A DNA stretch of 33,212 bases, from the NCBI GenBank assembly GCA_964412395.1, contig CAYPOY010000011.1, positions 1 to 33,212 on the forward strand, in the 5' to 3' direction. Origin of the DNA: CAYPOY01 sp964412395 (GTDB lineage: Bacteria > Chloroflexota > Anaerolineae > B4-G1). The notes beneath the pieces were generated by a model. It was not told where the DNA came from. It saw only the letters and a list, made by a program, of their open reading frames with translations, and did not search any database. A program made the position numbers and the translations under genes. This document shows positions 23,384 through 29,254 of this stretch, piece by piece; position 1 is the stretch's first letter, and every line of letters begins with the position of its first letter.

Positions 23384-23650
23384 ATGAGGATTGCACCAGT
23401 GGCAGAGGTGAAGGCACAATTGAGTGCGTATTTGAAAGCCAGTAAGGAGGGGCCAGTCGTCATTACGCGGCACGGGAGACCAGTGGCAGTTTTGGTCTCA
23501 GTCGTGGATGAGGGAGAAGTGGAGCGGTTGATGTTAGCCTACTCTCCCAAGTTCCAACGCATTTTGCGGATGGCCAAAAAACAGATCCGGGAGGGTGTTG
23601 GTATTCGGCACGAGGATTTCTGGCAGGAAGTAGAGACTGAGACTCAGTAG
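23384..23650 (+). CDS. Phd/YefM-family antitoxin
   Basis: 88 residues. N-terminal Phd fold: MRIAPVAEVKAQLSAYLKASKEGPVVITRHGRPVAVLVSV (1-41), the DNA-binding part; the rest (YSPKFQRILRMAKKQIREGVGIRHEDFWQEVE) is the toxin-binding tail. Good AGGAGGTGG ribosome site. It follows the RelE-like gene, the toxin-first order usual for this family. The last codons (TETQ, stop) run into the terminal repeat of the adjacent MITE-like element. Confidence 0.88.
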   Translation: MRIAPVAEVKAQLSAYLKASKEGPVVITRHGRPVAVLVSVVDEGEVERLMLAYSPKFQRILRMAKKQIREGVGIRHEDFWQEVETETQ

Positions 23651-23788
23651 ATCCAAATTTCAGACCTCGGAGGTCTCGGAAGGTGACATTGGCAGTAAAA
23701 TCGCTTCGATTATGCCCGTTTTTACCGGCAAAGGCACTCTTGAGAGACCTCCGAGGTCTTGTTATCGTAACATTTTGGATCCACTGAG
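23643..23788. mobile_element. MITE-like palindromic element, 146 bp
   Basis: Ends CTCAGTAGATCCAAA (23643-23657) and TTTGGATCCACTGAG (23774-23788) are inverted repeats with one mismatch. Inside, GACCTCGGAGGTCTC (23663-23677) and GAGACCTCCGAGGTC (23744-23758) are a perfect inverted pair, each itself palindromic. No ORF. It overlaps the stop codon of the Phd gene, so the element sets the end of that protein. Confidence 0.7.
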
Positions 23789-23846
23789 ACTGAGAGCACT
23801 CTTGTGAGCGTGGTTCAAAGAGGATGATGGTCTACCAGCGATTGTG

Positions 23847-23865
23847 GCCGGTCGTGTCGACCGGC
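23847..23865. repeat. Small CCGG-CGTGTCG-CCGG hairpin
   Basis: GCCGGTCG, loop TGT, CGACCGGC. The hairpin at 24700-24730 has the same core with the middle pair swapped (CCGGACG-TGT-CGTCCGG), so the two share a conserved stem-loop on either side of the sortase gene. Confidence 0.5.
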
Positions 23866-23896
23866 GGCTGAGATCATACACCGGTGGAAGGTGGAA

Positions 23897-24694
23897 ATGC
23901 ATGACCTCGGTTCGGCAAAAAAGGGACTCAGCCTCGTGGCCCAGGTACTTACCTGGGGGGGCGTGTTGCTGCTCCTCGCCGGCGGCCTGCTGGCCTACCC
24001 CTACGTGAGTTCCCGCCTGGCGGTCTTCCCCCCCACGCCAACCCCCCTGCCCTCCACTGTCCCCCCTCCCACTATCACCAGCGTCCCCCCCACTCCCACA
24101 CTCCCCCACTCCCATACTTCCACACTCACCTGCACCCACACGCCCACACACCCACACTCCTACACTCATACCCCCACCCCCGCCCTGCCCACCCGCATCC
24201 TCATCCCGGCCATCGGCGTAGACGCGCCCATCATGCCCGTTTCCTGGCACGCGGTAGAGGTCGGCGGTCAAACGCAGGCGGCGTGGGATGTGCCAGCGAT
24301 GTACGCCGCCGGCTGGCACGAGACCTCCGCGCCGCTGGGGGCGCCCAGCAACACCGTCCTCAATGGTCACAACACCACCAACGGCGAGGTCTTCCGCGAT
24401 CTGTACACGCTGGAGATCGGGGATGCCATCGCCGTCTACGCAGACGACATCTCTTACGCCTATGCCGTCTCCGAAACGCTGCTTCTGCCGGAGGCCGGCC
24501 AGCCGCTGGAAGTGCGTCGTGAGAACGCGCGCTACGTGATGCCCACCGGCGACGAACGGCTCACACTCGTCACTTGCCACCCCTACGGCAGCCTGCGCTA
24601 TCGGCTGATCATCGTCGCCTATCCAGTGGCGACTCTGGAGGACGAAATTGACTGGCTCTCATTGGAGGGATGTTGTCCAAAACCACCGCGTTAA
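23897..24694 (+). CDS. Sortase with Pro/Thr/His-rich stalk
   Basis: 265 residues from the ATG at 23897 (GGAAGG upstream). Membrane-anchored transpeptidase: helix about 11-33 (LSLVAQVLTWGGVLLLLAGGLL), then a low-complexity stalk 46-98 (PTPTPLPS, HTPTHPHSYTHTPTP), then the sortase beta-barrel. Catalytic residues are His158 in LNGHN, Cys227 in TLVTCHPYG and Arg236 in RYRLIIVAYPV. The form resembles class D/E sortases. No LPXTG-type substrate with a C-terminal membrane anchor is in the window; the secreted proteins at the left end instead finish in YLPLV.RN, and whether they are substrates is unknown. The stalk is encoded by a very C-rich run (about 24029-24190) prone to slippage. Closed by a strong hairpin. 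Confidence 0.88.
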   Translation: MHDLGSAKKGLSLVAQVLTWGGVLLLLAGGLLAYPYVSSRLAVFPPTPTPLPSTVPPPTITSVPPTPTLPHSHTSTLTCTHTPTHPHSYTHTPTPALPTRILIPAIGVDAPIMPVSWHAVEVGGQTQAAWDVPAMYAAGWHETSAPLGAPSNTVLNGHNTTNGEVFRDLYTLEIGDAIAVYADDISYAYAVSETLLLPEAGQPLEVRRENARYVMPTGDERLTLVTCHPYGSLRYRLIIVAYPVATLEDEIDWLSLEGCCPKPPR

Positions 24695-24699
24695 TAAAT

Positions 24700-24730
24700 G
24701 CTCACGCCGGACGTGTCGTCCGGCGTGAGC
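24700..24730. terminator. Bidirectional hairpin between sortase and anti-sigma genes
   Basis: Perfect 14-bp stem GCTCACGCCGGACG/CGTCCGGCGTGAGC with loop TGT between convergent genes. Minus-strand exit is followed by ATTTATTAA; no U-run on the plus side. Confidence 0.65.
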
Positions 24731-24774
24731 AGATTGGGGATGTGCCTGCTATTCAGTTGTTGGCTTGCCGTGGC

Positions 24775-25716
24775 TCACTCCAGCGATTCGGTGATGTGAA
24801 TCGCTTCATTTAGGGTCAGATCTAGCCCGCCCAGATTGTAGTTGATCTCATTTGCTTCCCACGTCAGGACATGAGCGTCCACCAGCCAGACCGCCGTGCG
24901 TCCCTCCAGGCCCACCTCTTCCACTGGACTGTCGGTGAACCAACCCACCTTGACACTCACGCGCACGTTGGGATCGTCGCTGGGCTGCGGCCCCACCAGC
25001 GTCTGCATCAGAATGACGTCGTGGCCGGCGCCGCCGTAGAACAGAAACGCATCATCTCCTGCCAGTTTGATCTCCCGCAGAGTGTAGCCCTCCGGGAGGT
25101 AGCCCGGCGCCAGGATATGGAAAGACGTGAAATCCTGTGCCTCCTCGAAGCTCGCCACCGAGTGCACGGTGGGGTCTGCACCAGGGAGCACGTTGCCGCC
25201 GAAACCGCCAATCTCGGTGTCAATGTACCACATATCGGGCGGCATGGGTCGTGGCTCGCTCCTGGTCTGAGGATCAATCTGCACAACCTGGGTGTTCGGT
25301 CCCACGACGATGCGTTGGATGACGTCGTAGATGCTCTGGGCCGCGGTCGCCAGGGTGCCCGGCCAAGCCAGCGTGACCACGAGGAGGCCAGCCAAGACGA
25401 CGTATGCCAAAATCACAGCAGCGCGTCGTTGTCGGAAAAAGGTACGCATGACATACTCCTTTCGTAGTTGCCACCCTTCCCGCGCGCCAACCTGGTTCAG
25501 CAATCGGCGTCGGAGCGTGTGCCGCACCTGGCTCTCGGCGCTGAGGTCAGTCGTGGCCAGCATGCGGGCCAGGTCGAGGGCTTGACGATACTCGGCCGGC
25601 AGCGGTTCGGAGTCCGTTCGCCCGGCCTCGTTCAAGAGGCCATCCACGTCACGGGTGAAGCGATCGGCCCAGTCCCGCTCATTCCATTCTCCATTCTCCA
25701 TTCTCCATTCTCCCAT
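24775..25716 (-). CDS. Membrane anti-sigma factor-like protein (DUF4367-type C-terminus)
   Basis: 313 residues as read from the ATG at 25716. Cytoplasmic N-terminal part (to about 95) is helical and charged; one transmembrane helix at about 98-118 (AAVILAYVVLAGLLVVTLAW); outer domain with FTSFHILAPGYLPEGYTLREIKLAG and HDVILMQTLVG, a DUF4367-like pattern. Directly downstream of an ECF-type sigma gene (4 bp between stop and start), the usual layout for a sigma/anti-sigma pair, so it probably holds the sigma factor at the membrane until an external signal is sensed. No zinc-finger HxxxCxxC motif is seen. The first 13 codons (MGEWRMENGEWNE) are four copies of a 7-bp repeat, so the exact start is uncertain. 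Confidence 0.75.
   Translation of the reverse strand: MGEWRMENGEWNERDWADRFTRDVDGLLNEAGRTDSEPLPAEYRQALDLARMLATTDLSAESQVRHTLRRRLLNQVGAREGWQLRKEYVMRTFFRQRRAAVILAYVVLAGLLVVTLAWPGTLATAAQSIYDVIQRIVVGPNTQVVQIDPQTRSEPRPMPPDMWYIDTEIGGFGGNVLPGADPTVHSVASFEEAQDFTSFHILAPGYLPEGYTLREIKLAGDDAFLFYGGAGHDVILMQTLVGPQPSDDPNVRVSVKVGWFTDSPVEEVGLEGRTAVWLVDAHVLTWEANEINYNLGGLDLTLNEAIHITESLE
25686..25713. repeat. 7-bp tandem repeat (GGAGAAT)4 at the anti-sigma start codon
   Basis: Four exact heptamers, ATTCTCC on the plus strand. On the minus strand each unit supplies both GGAG and ATG, so gain or loss of one unit would move the start into another frame. Confidence 0.8.
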
Positions 25717-25720
25717 AGTC

Positions 25721-26281
25721 TCACTCCTTGGCGCTCAGTTCAGCCCGCAGCCATCGCACGGCCCGGTACAGGATCACGCCCACGTTGCTCTCACCCAGGC
25801 CGGTGAGTTCGGCGACGTGACGATTCGTCAGCCCAGCGGCGAACTTGAGGGCAATGAGGTCTCGTTCCCGGTCGCTCAGGCGGGTCACAGCCGCCAGCAG
25901 TTCAGCACGGGTTTCGTTGTGAATTGCGACTTCTTCCGGCCGAGGCTCGGCGCTGGCTCGGTCGCGCAGCACTTCGAGTGAGAGCCAACGGTGGCGCCTC
26001 TGGGCACGGAGATGGTCGTTGACAGCGTTGCGGGCGATGGCAAAGAGCCAGGCGGCAAAGGGCGCTCGCTCCGGACGAAACTTGCCGATGTTGACCAGAA
26101 CCCGCTCAAAGACCTGGGCAGTGACATCGTCTGCCGTTTCGGCATCTCCGACGCGATAGCGAACGTAATTGTAAACGCGCGGAAAGTAATGGTCATAGAC
26201 GGCGGCGAAGGCGGCCGGCTCGGCCATAGCACGGGCCACTATCGCCACTTCGTTTGGCAACACAGCGACGGTACCATCCAT
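25721..26281 (-). CDS. ECF-type RNA polymerase sigma factor
   Basis: 186 residues from the ATG at 26281 (GGAGAG upstream); the longer frame to 26338 lacks a ribosome site. Region 2: FAAVYDHYFPRVYNYVRYRVGDAETADDVTAQVFERV, with FAAWLFAIARNAVNDHLRAQRR for -10 recognition (about 30-100). Region 4: RLSDRERDLIALKFAAGLTNRHVAELTGLGESNVGVILYRAVRWLR (about 130-180), a helix-turn-helix for -35 binding. Regions 1 and 3 are missing, as in the ECF group. Forms an operon with the downstream anti-sigma gene. Target promoters cannot be inferred. Confidence 0.92.
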   Translation of the reverse strand: MDGTVAVLPNEVAIVARAMAEPAAFAAVYDHYFPRVYNYVRYRVGDAETADDVTAQVFERVLVNIGKFRPERAPFAAWLFAIARNAVNDHLRAQRRHRWLSLEVLRDRASAEPRPEEVAIHNETRAELLAAVTRLSDRERDLIALKFAAGLTNRHVAELTGLGESNVGVILYRAVRWLRAELSAKE

Positions 26282-26465
26282 CGTCGTCTCTCCACGAGGT
26301 TCCCGGGTGCCTCTACTAGTAAATACGCTGTGACACACAAAGTATTACACCCAATGGCCGACGATTGCAAGTCCACCGGCTCCGCTCGAATTGGCCGCCT
26401 TGTCATATTCGTGGTATCATTGCTAGCCGAGCAACATCCACGGCTTGAATAGATTTGGGGGAACG

Positions 26466-27014
26466 ATGAGCGAAACACCTTCCTTGCCAGGCTTTTCTTC
26501 TTCACGTTTCACGTTTCACGTTTCACGTTTTATCTCTCGCGTGCGCCGTAACCACGCGCTGGAACACGCGACCATGCACGTCCTCAGCGAACGCTGCCAC
26601 GGCCTCAGGCTGGTGGGGCGCTCCTCGCTGTGGGGCTTCTACATCTACGGCGATGTGCCCACGGAGGGCGTGCTTGCCGCTGCTCAGGAGGGGCTGCGGC
26701 GGCTGAGGGCCGGCCAGCGGCATATGGCCATCCACCCCCACTGTGGCTCCAACCTCGTCGTCGGGGGAACGCTTGCCGGACTGGGAGCCTCCATCGCTCT
26801 TATCGGCAAGCCAAAAGGTTGCCTGAAACAGATCGCCCGCCTGCCACTGGCCTTCGCCGCCGCCACGCTGGGACTCATCCTGGCCCAGCCGCTAGGTGCT
26901 GCCTTCCAGGCCCACGTCACCACCCAACCCAACGTCGGTAGCCTGCGCATCGTCGGCGTCACGCGGGAGAAGCGGGCCGGCGTCCTCGTCCACCACGTCC
27001 GCACCGAGGGATAG
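26466..27014 (+). CDS. DUF6391-family membrane protein
   Basis: 182 residues from the ATG at 26466 behind GGGGGAAC. The conserved segment RRNHALEHATMHVLSER near residues 26-42 is the mark of DUF6391, followed by GLRLVGRSSLWGFYIYGDVPTEGVLAAAQEGLRRLRAG and HPHCGSNLVVGG. Two hydrophobic stretches (about 100-117 and 127-145) suggest membrane insertion. The function of the family is not known. The first 20 residues include SRFTFHVSRF, encoded by a 7-bp repeat tract, so the true N-terminus may vary between strains. The holA start codon follows immediately after the stop. Confidence 0.75.
   Translation: MSETPSLPGFSSSRFTFHVSRFISRVRRNHALEHATMHVLSERCHGLRLVGRSSLWGFYIYGDVPTEGVLAAAQEGLRRLRAGQRHMAIHPHCGSNLVVGGTLAGLGASIALIGKPKGCLKQIARLPLAFAAATLGLILAQPLGAAFQAHVTTQPNVGSLRIVGVTREKRAGVLVHHVRTEG
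26501..26528. repeat. 7-bp tandem repeat (TTCACGT)4 inside the DUF6391 gene
   Basis: Four exact heptamers within codons 12-21. The total of 28 bp is not a multiple of three, so changes in copy number would shift the frame. Confidence 0.8.
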
Positions 27015-28028
27015 ATGGCAAAGCCCGCGCCCACCTTCTACGTATTCCACGGCGAGGACGAGTTCACCTGCGCCGAGATGCTGGCCGATTTCAAGCGCAG
27101 GCTTGGCCCGCCCGATACCGTGGACTTGAACACCACTTATCTCAGTGGGAAAAGTCTCACGCTGGCCGAACTGCACCACGCCTGCGACGCCGTCCCATTC
27201 CTGGCCGAAAAACGGCTCGTCATCGTCACAGGCTTGCTGACGCGGCTCACCCCTCGGAGAGACCGCGAACTCTCCGCTGCCCAGAAAGGATACGTAGCCG
27301 CCTTGACCGATTACCTCCCCCGCCTGCCCAGGACGACCCGCTTGGTCTTCGTCGAGCAGGAATCTCTACCGGCCAGACATCCTGTCCTTCAACTAGCCCA
27401 ACGAGAAAAAACAGGCTACGTCAAGCGATTCGATCCACCGAAAGACAAGGCCCTACCTCGCTGGATCGAAAAGCGTGCCCGCAAGCACGGCGGCGAGATC
27501 GAACCCCGGGCCTCCCGGCAACTTGCCGCCGTCGTCGGTGCCGATCTGCGGCTGCTCGACCAGGAAATCGCCAAGCTGGTGACCTACACCAACGCGGAGC
27601 AGGCCATCACGGCAGCAGACGTAGACGCTGTGGTGCCCTACGCCCAGGCTGCCGTCGTCTTCAATATGGTGGACGCGCTCGGCCAACGGGACGGCCGCAC
27701 TGCCGCACAGACGCTTCATCGGCTGCTGGACGCGGGTGAGCATCCGCTGGGGCTCCTGGCGATGATCGTGCGCCAGTTCCGGCTCCTCATCCAGGTCAAG
27801 GAACTGAGGACGGAGGGAGCCACCTCACGGGACGTCGCCCAGGCACTCAAACTCCATCCCTTCCCGGCAGGCAAACTGTACAACCAGGCGACCCACTTCA
27901 CCGCCGCGCAATTGGAAACGGTGTATCGCCACCTGCTGGACACCGATGTGGCGATCAAGACGGGGGAAATCGAAGCGGAGGTGGCGCTCGATTTGCTGGT
28001 GGCGGGATTGGCGGCGACGGGGACGTGA
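27015..28028 (+). CDS. holA: DNA polymerase III subunit delta
   Basis: 337 residues. Clamp-loader delta subunit, which opens the beta sliding clamp. N-terminal FYVFHGEDEFTCAEMLADFKRRL; FLAEKRLVIVTGLL (the clamp-contact strand region); RTTRLVFVEQESLPARHPVLQLAQRE; the AAA+ lid part GGEIEPRASRQLAAVVGADLRLLDQEIAKLVTY; and the collar domain AVVFNMVDALGQRDGRTAAQTLHRLLDAGEHPLGLLAMIVRQFRLLIQVKEL. Lacks a Walker A motif, as expected for delta. Start is directly after the stop of the DUF6391 gene. The stop codon lies within a 7-bp repeat tract. Confidence 0.93.
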   Translation: MAKPAPTFYVFHGEDEFTCAEMLADFKRRLGPPDTVDLNTTYLSGKSLTLAELHHACDAVPFLAEKRLVIVTGLLTRLTPRRDRELSAAQKGYVAALTDYLPRLPRTTRLVFVEQESLPARHPVLQLAQREKTGYVKRFDPPKDKALPRWIEKRARKHGGEIEPRASRQLAAVVGADLRLLDQEIAKLVTYTNAEQAITAADVDAVVPYAQAAVVFNMVDALGQRDGRTAAQTLHRLLDAGEHPLGLLAMIVRQFRLLIQVKELRTEGATSRDVAQALKLHPFPAGKLYNQATHFTAAQLETVYRHLLDTDVAIKTGEIEAEVALDLLVAGLAATGT

Positions 28029-28058
28029 TGCGTGATGCGTGAAACGTGATGCGTGATG
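28024..28058. repeat. 7-bp tandem repeat (CGTGATG)5 over the holA stop
   Basis: Five heptamers, one reading CGTGAAA. The holA TGA is inside the first unit. Confidence 0.8.
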
Positions 28059-28104
28059 CGGAATTACGTTCTACGCCCTGACTCGACGGGCAAATAGCAC
28101 GAGA

Positions 28105-28135
28105 GCCGGCTCTCGTAGCCGGCCCTGCTTTTCGT
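28105..28135 (+). terminator. Terminator after holA
   Basis: GCCGGCT (28105-28111), loop CTCGT, AGCCGGC (28117-28123), then CCTGCTTTTCGTTT. It overlaps an alternative CGAGAGCCGGCTCTCG palindrome. Confidence 0.65.
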
Positions 28136-28173
28136 TTGGGCACTCTCAGGAGATTGCACTGTAGGCTGAGTGG

Positions 28174-28443
28174 TCATCCCCTCCTCGATTTCATCGTCCC
28201 CCGCCTCCGTCGCTTTTCCTCCCGTCCTACCCAGAAATGATGCCGCAGCACAGAGGGCTTCGATGACACGCGCACCTCACCCACCTTCTGCACCTTGCCA
28301 TTGTCGCTTAGCGCCGAGGGGTGGACGTAGCAGACGTTGGGGGACGCGCCAAATTTCTGCCGGTACCTCCGCGCCGCGCGTCCGATCTTCTCCGCCAGGT
28401 CACGCCCTGGGTCGTCGTCGTACCACAACAGGCCCACTTTCAT
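28174..28443 (-). CDS. Conserved small basic protein of the FtsK-like cassette
   Basis: 89 residues: MKVGLLWYDDDPGRDLAEKIGRAARRYRQKFGASPNVCYVHPSAL, then SSKPSVLRHHFWVGREEKRRRRG. I do not recognise a named family, but I have the impression of similar proteins in Chloroflexi genomes. The first 45 residues look like an alpha/beta unit; the end is very basic and could contact nucleic acid. Last gene of the minus-strand cassette, 76 bp after the DUF6504-like gene, with an 8-bp tandem repeat between them. Confidence 0.6.
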   Translation of the reverse strand: MKVGLLWYDDDPGRDLAEKIGRAARRYRQKFGASPNVCYVHPSALSDNGKVQKVGEVRVSSKPSVLRHHFWVGREEKRRRRGTMKSRRG

Positions 28444-28471
28444 CGCCCAACCTCCCGATTACGCCACATAA

Positions 28472-28508
28472 TAGTCGGGTAGTCAAATAGTCTGGTAGTC
28501 GAGTAGTC
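28472..28508. repeat. 8-bp tandem repeat (NNNTAGTC)5
   Basis: TAGTC recurs exactly every 8 bp at 28472, 28480, 28488, 28496 and 28504. A degenerate continuation reaches the stop codon of the DUF6504-like gene, whose last residues (QIVT) it seems to encode. Confidence 0.75.
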
Positions 28509-28519
28509 CAACTAACTGA

Positions 28520-28852
28520 CTAAGTGACTATCTGTCGCTGCAAATGCCAGGTGTTGTGCCGCACGTCCTGATATATCTCGAAGGTGCCCTCGCACCTGTC
28601 CTGAGCACGGTCGAAGGAACAGCGTACCCGGAAGCAGTGCCGCTCCACCCGGCTGCCCCGACCCCGCCGCGAGACCGTCCAGCAACGCTCCACGGCGTAC
28701 ACCTCGTACCGGTGCCCGCGCCAAGTGAAGGCTTTCGGGAAATAGCCGTGTCGCCGCTCCCGCATCTCTATGGGCTCTGCACCGCGCTGCCGCCGCTTTT
28801 TCTCACCACGCCTCGTTCGAGAACCTCGCCTCACGTCAATAGTAGTGCTCAT
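28520..28852 (-). CDS. DUF6504-like protein
   Basis: 110 residues. Strongly basic N-terminal 35 residues, then GYFPKAFTWRGHRYEVYAVERCWTVSRR, RHCFRVRC and GTFEIYQDVRHNTWHLQR, a pattern I associate with DUF6504; in Actinobacteria such proteins occur near SOS-linked mutasome genes. Function unknown. The eight residues SFDRAQDR (79-86) are a 24-bp CTGAGC..CGAAGG repeat unit (28595-28618) inserted in frame between RVRC and CEGTF. Its start overlaps the end of the preceding gene by 17 bp, so the two are co-translated. Confidence 0.65.
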   Translation of the reverse strand: MSTTIDVRRGSRTRRGEKKRRQRGAEPIEMRERRHGYFPKAFTWRGHRYEVYAVERCWTVSRRGRGSRVERHCFRVRCSFDRAQDRCEGTFEIYQDVRHNTWHLQRQIVT

Positions 28853-29252
28853 GGGACCTCACCTCCGTATTCACTGGTGCTCCTCCCACCACCGTAAAGT
28901 TTCGCTGTATCGGCGCGGTCAACGAAGGCGGGAGATAGTTCCAGGCGTTGGGTCGCTGCTGCCCGCCCGGCGGTGCGACCACGACCACTGGCGGATATAC
29001 CCCTTGCGGTGCGGGCGGCTGCACTCGTGACTTGTTTTCCTCGTCGCGCCGGCGGCTGACGGCAATGATAAGCAGGCTGGTGGGGATAGCCGCCCCCACC
29101 CCACACACCGCCCCCGCCAGCACCGCCAGCGCCTCATCACTCAGGCGGTTGCCGATGACCACCGCCAACGTCACGGCGAAGGCCAGCACCATCAGCCCGG
29201 CGAAGACCTTCAAGCGTCTCCAGCCTCCATTGCAATTCCCCGTCTCATTCAT
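28836..29252 (-). CDS. Two-helix membrane protein with Pro-rich tail
   Basis: 138 residues. Two hydrophobic helices (about 14-34, RLKVFAGLMVLAFAVTLAVVI, and about 42-64, ALAVLAGAVCGVGAAIPTSLL), then a Pro-rich cytoplasmic or outer segment (QPPAPQGVYPPVVVVAPPGGQ) and a polar end. No family recognised. Starts 2 bp after the stop of the FtsK-like gene. FtsK proteins normally carry their own membrane helices and a Pro-rich linker; the motor next door has neither, so this protein may supply the anchor. That is inference. Confidence 0.6.
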   Translation of the reverse strand: MNETGNCNGGWRRLKVFAGLMVLAFAVTLAVVIGNRLSDEALAVLAGAVCGVGAAIPTSLLIIAVSRRRDEENKSRVQPPAPQGVYPPVVVVAPPGGQQRPNAWNYLPPSLTAPIQRNFTVVGGAPVNTEVRSHEHYY

Positions 29253-29254
29253 GC

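Noticed and set aside
23897..24694. The sortase as the enzyme that anchors the three YLPLV.RN proteins
   Set aside because: Attractive, but the tails lack the hydrophobic anchor and basic end that sortase substrates need, and the genes are 16 kb apart. Kept only as a question.
26282..26440. ECF-type autoregulated promoter for the sigma gene
   Set aside because: I could not find a convincing -35/-10 pair; TTGCAA and TAATAC at 17 bp are possible but weak, so no feature was listed. The stretch holds no gene.
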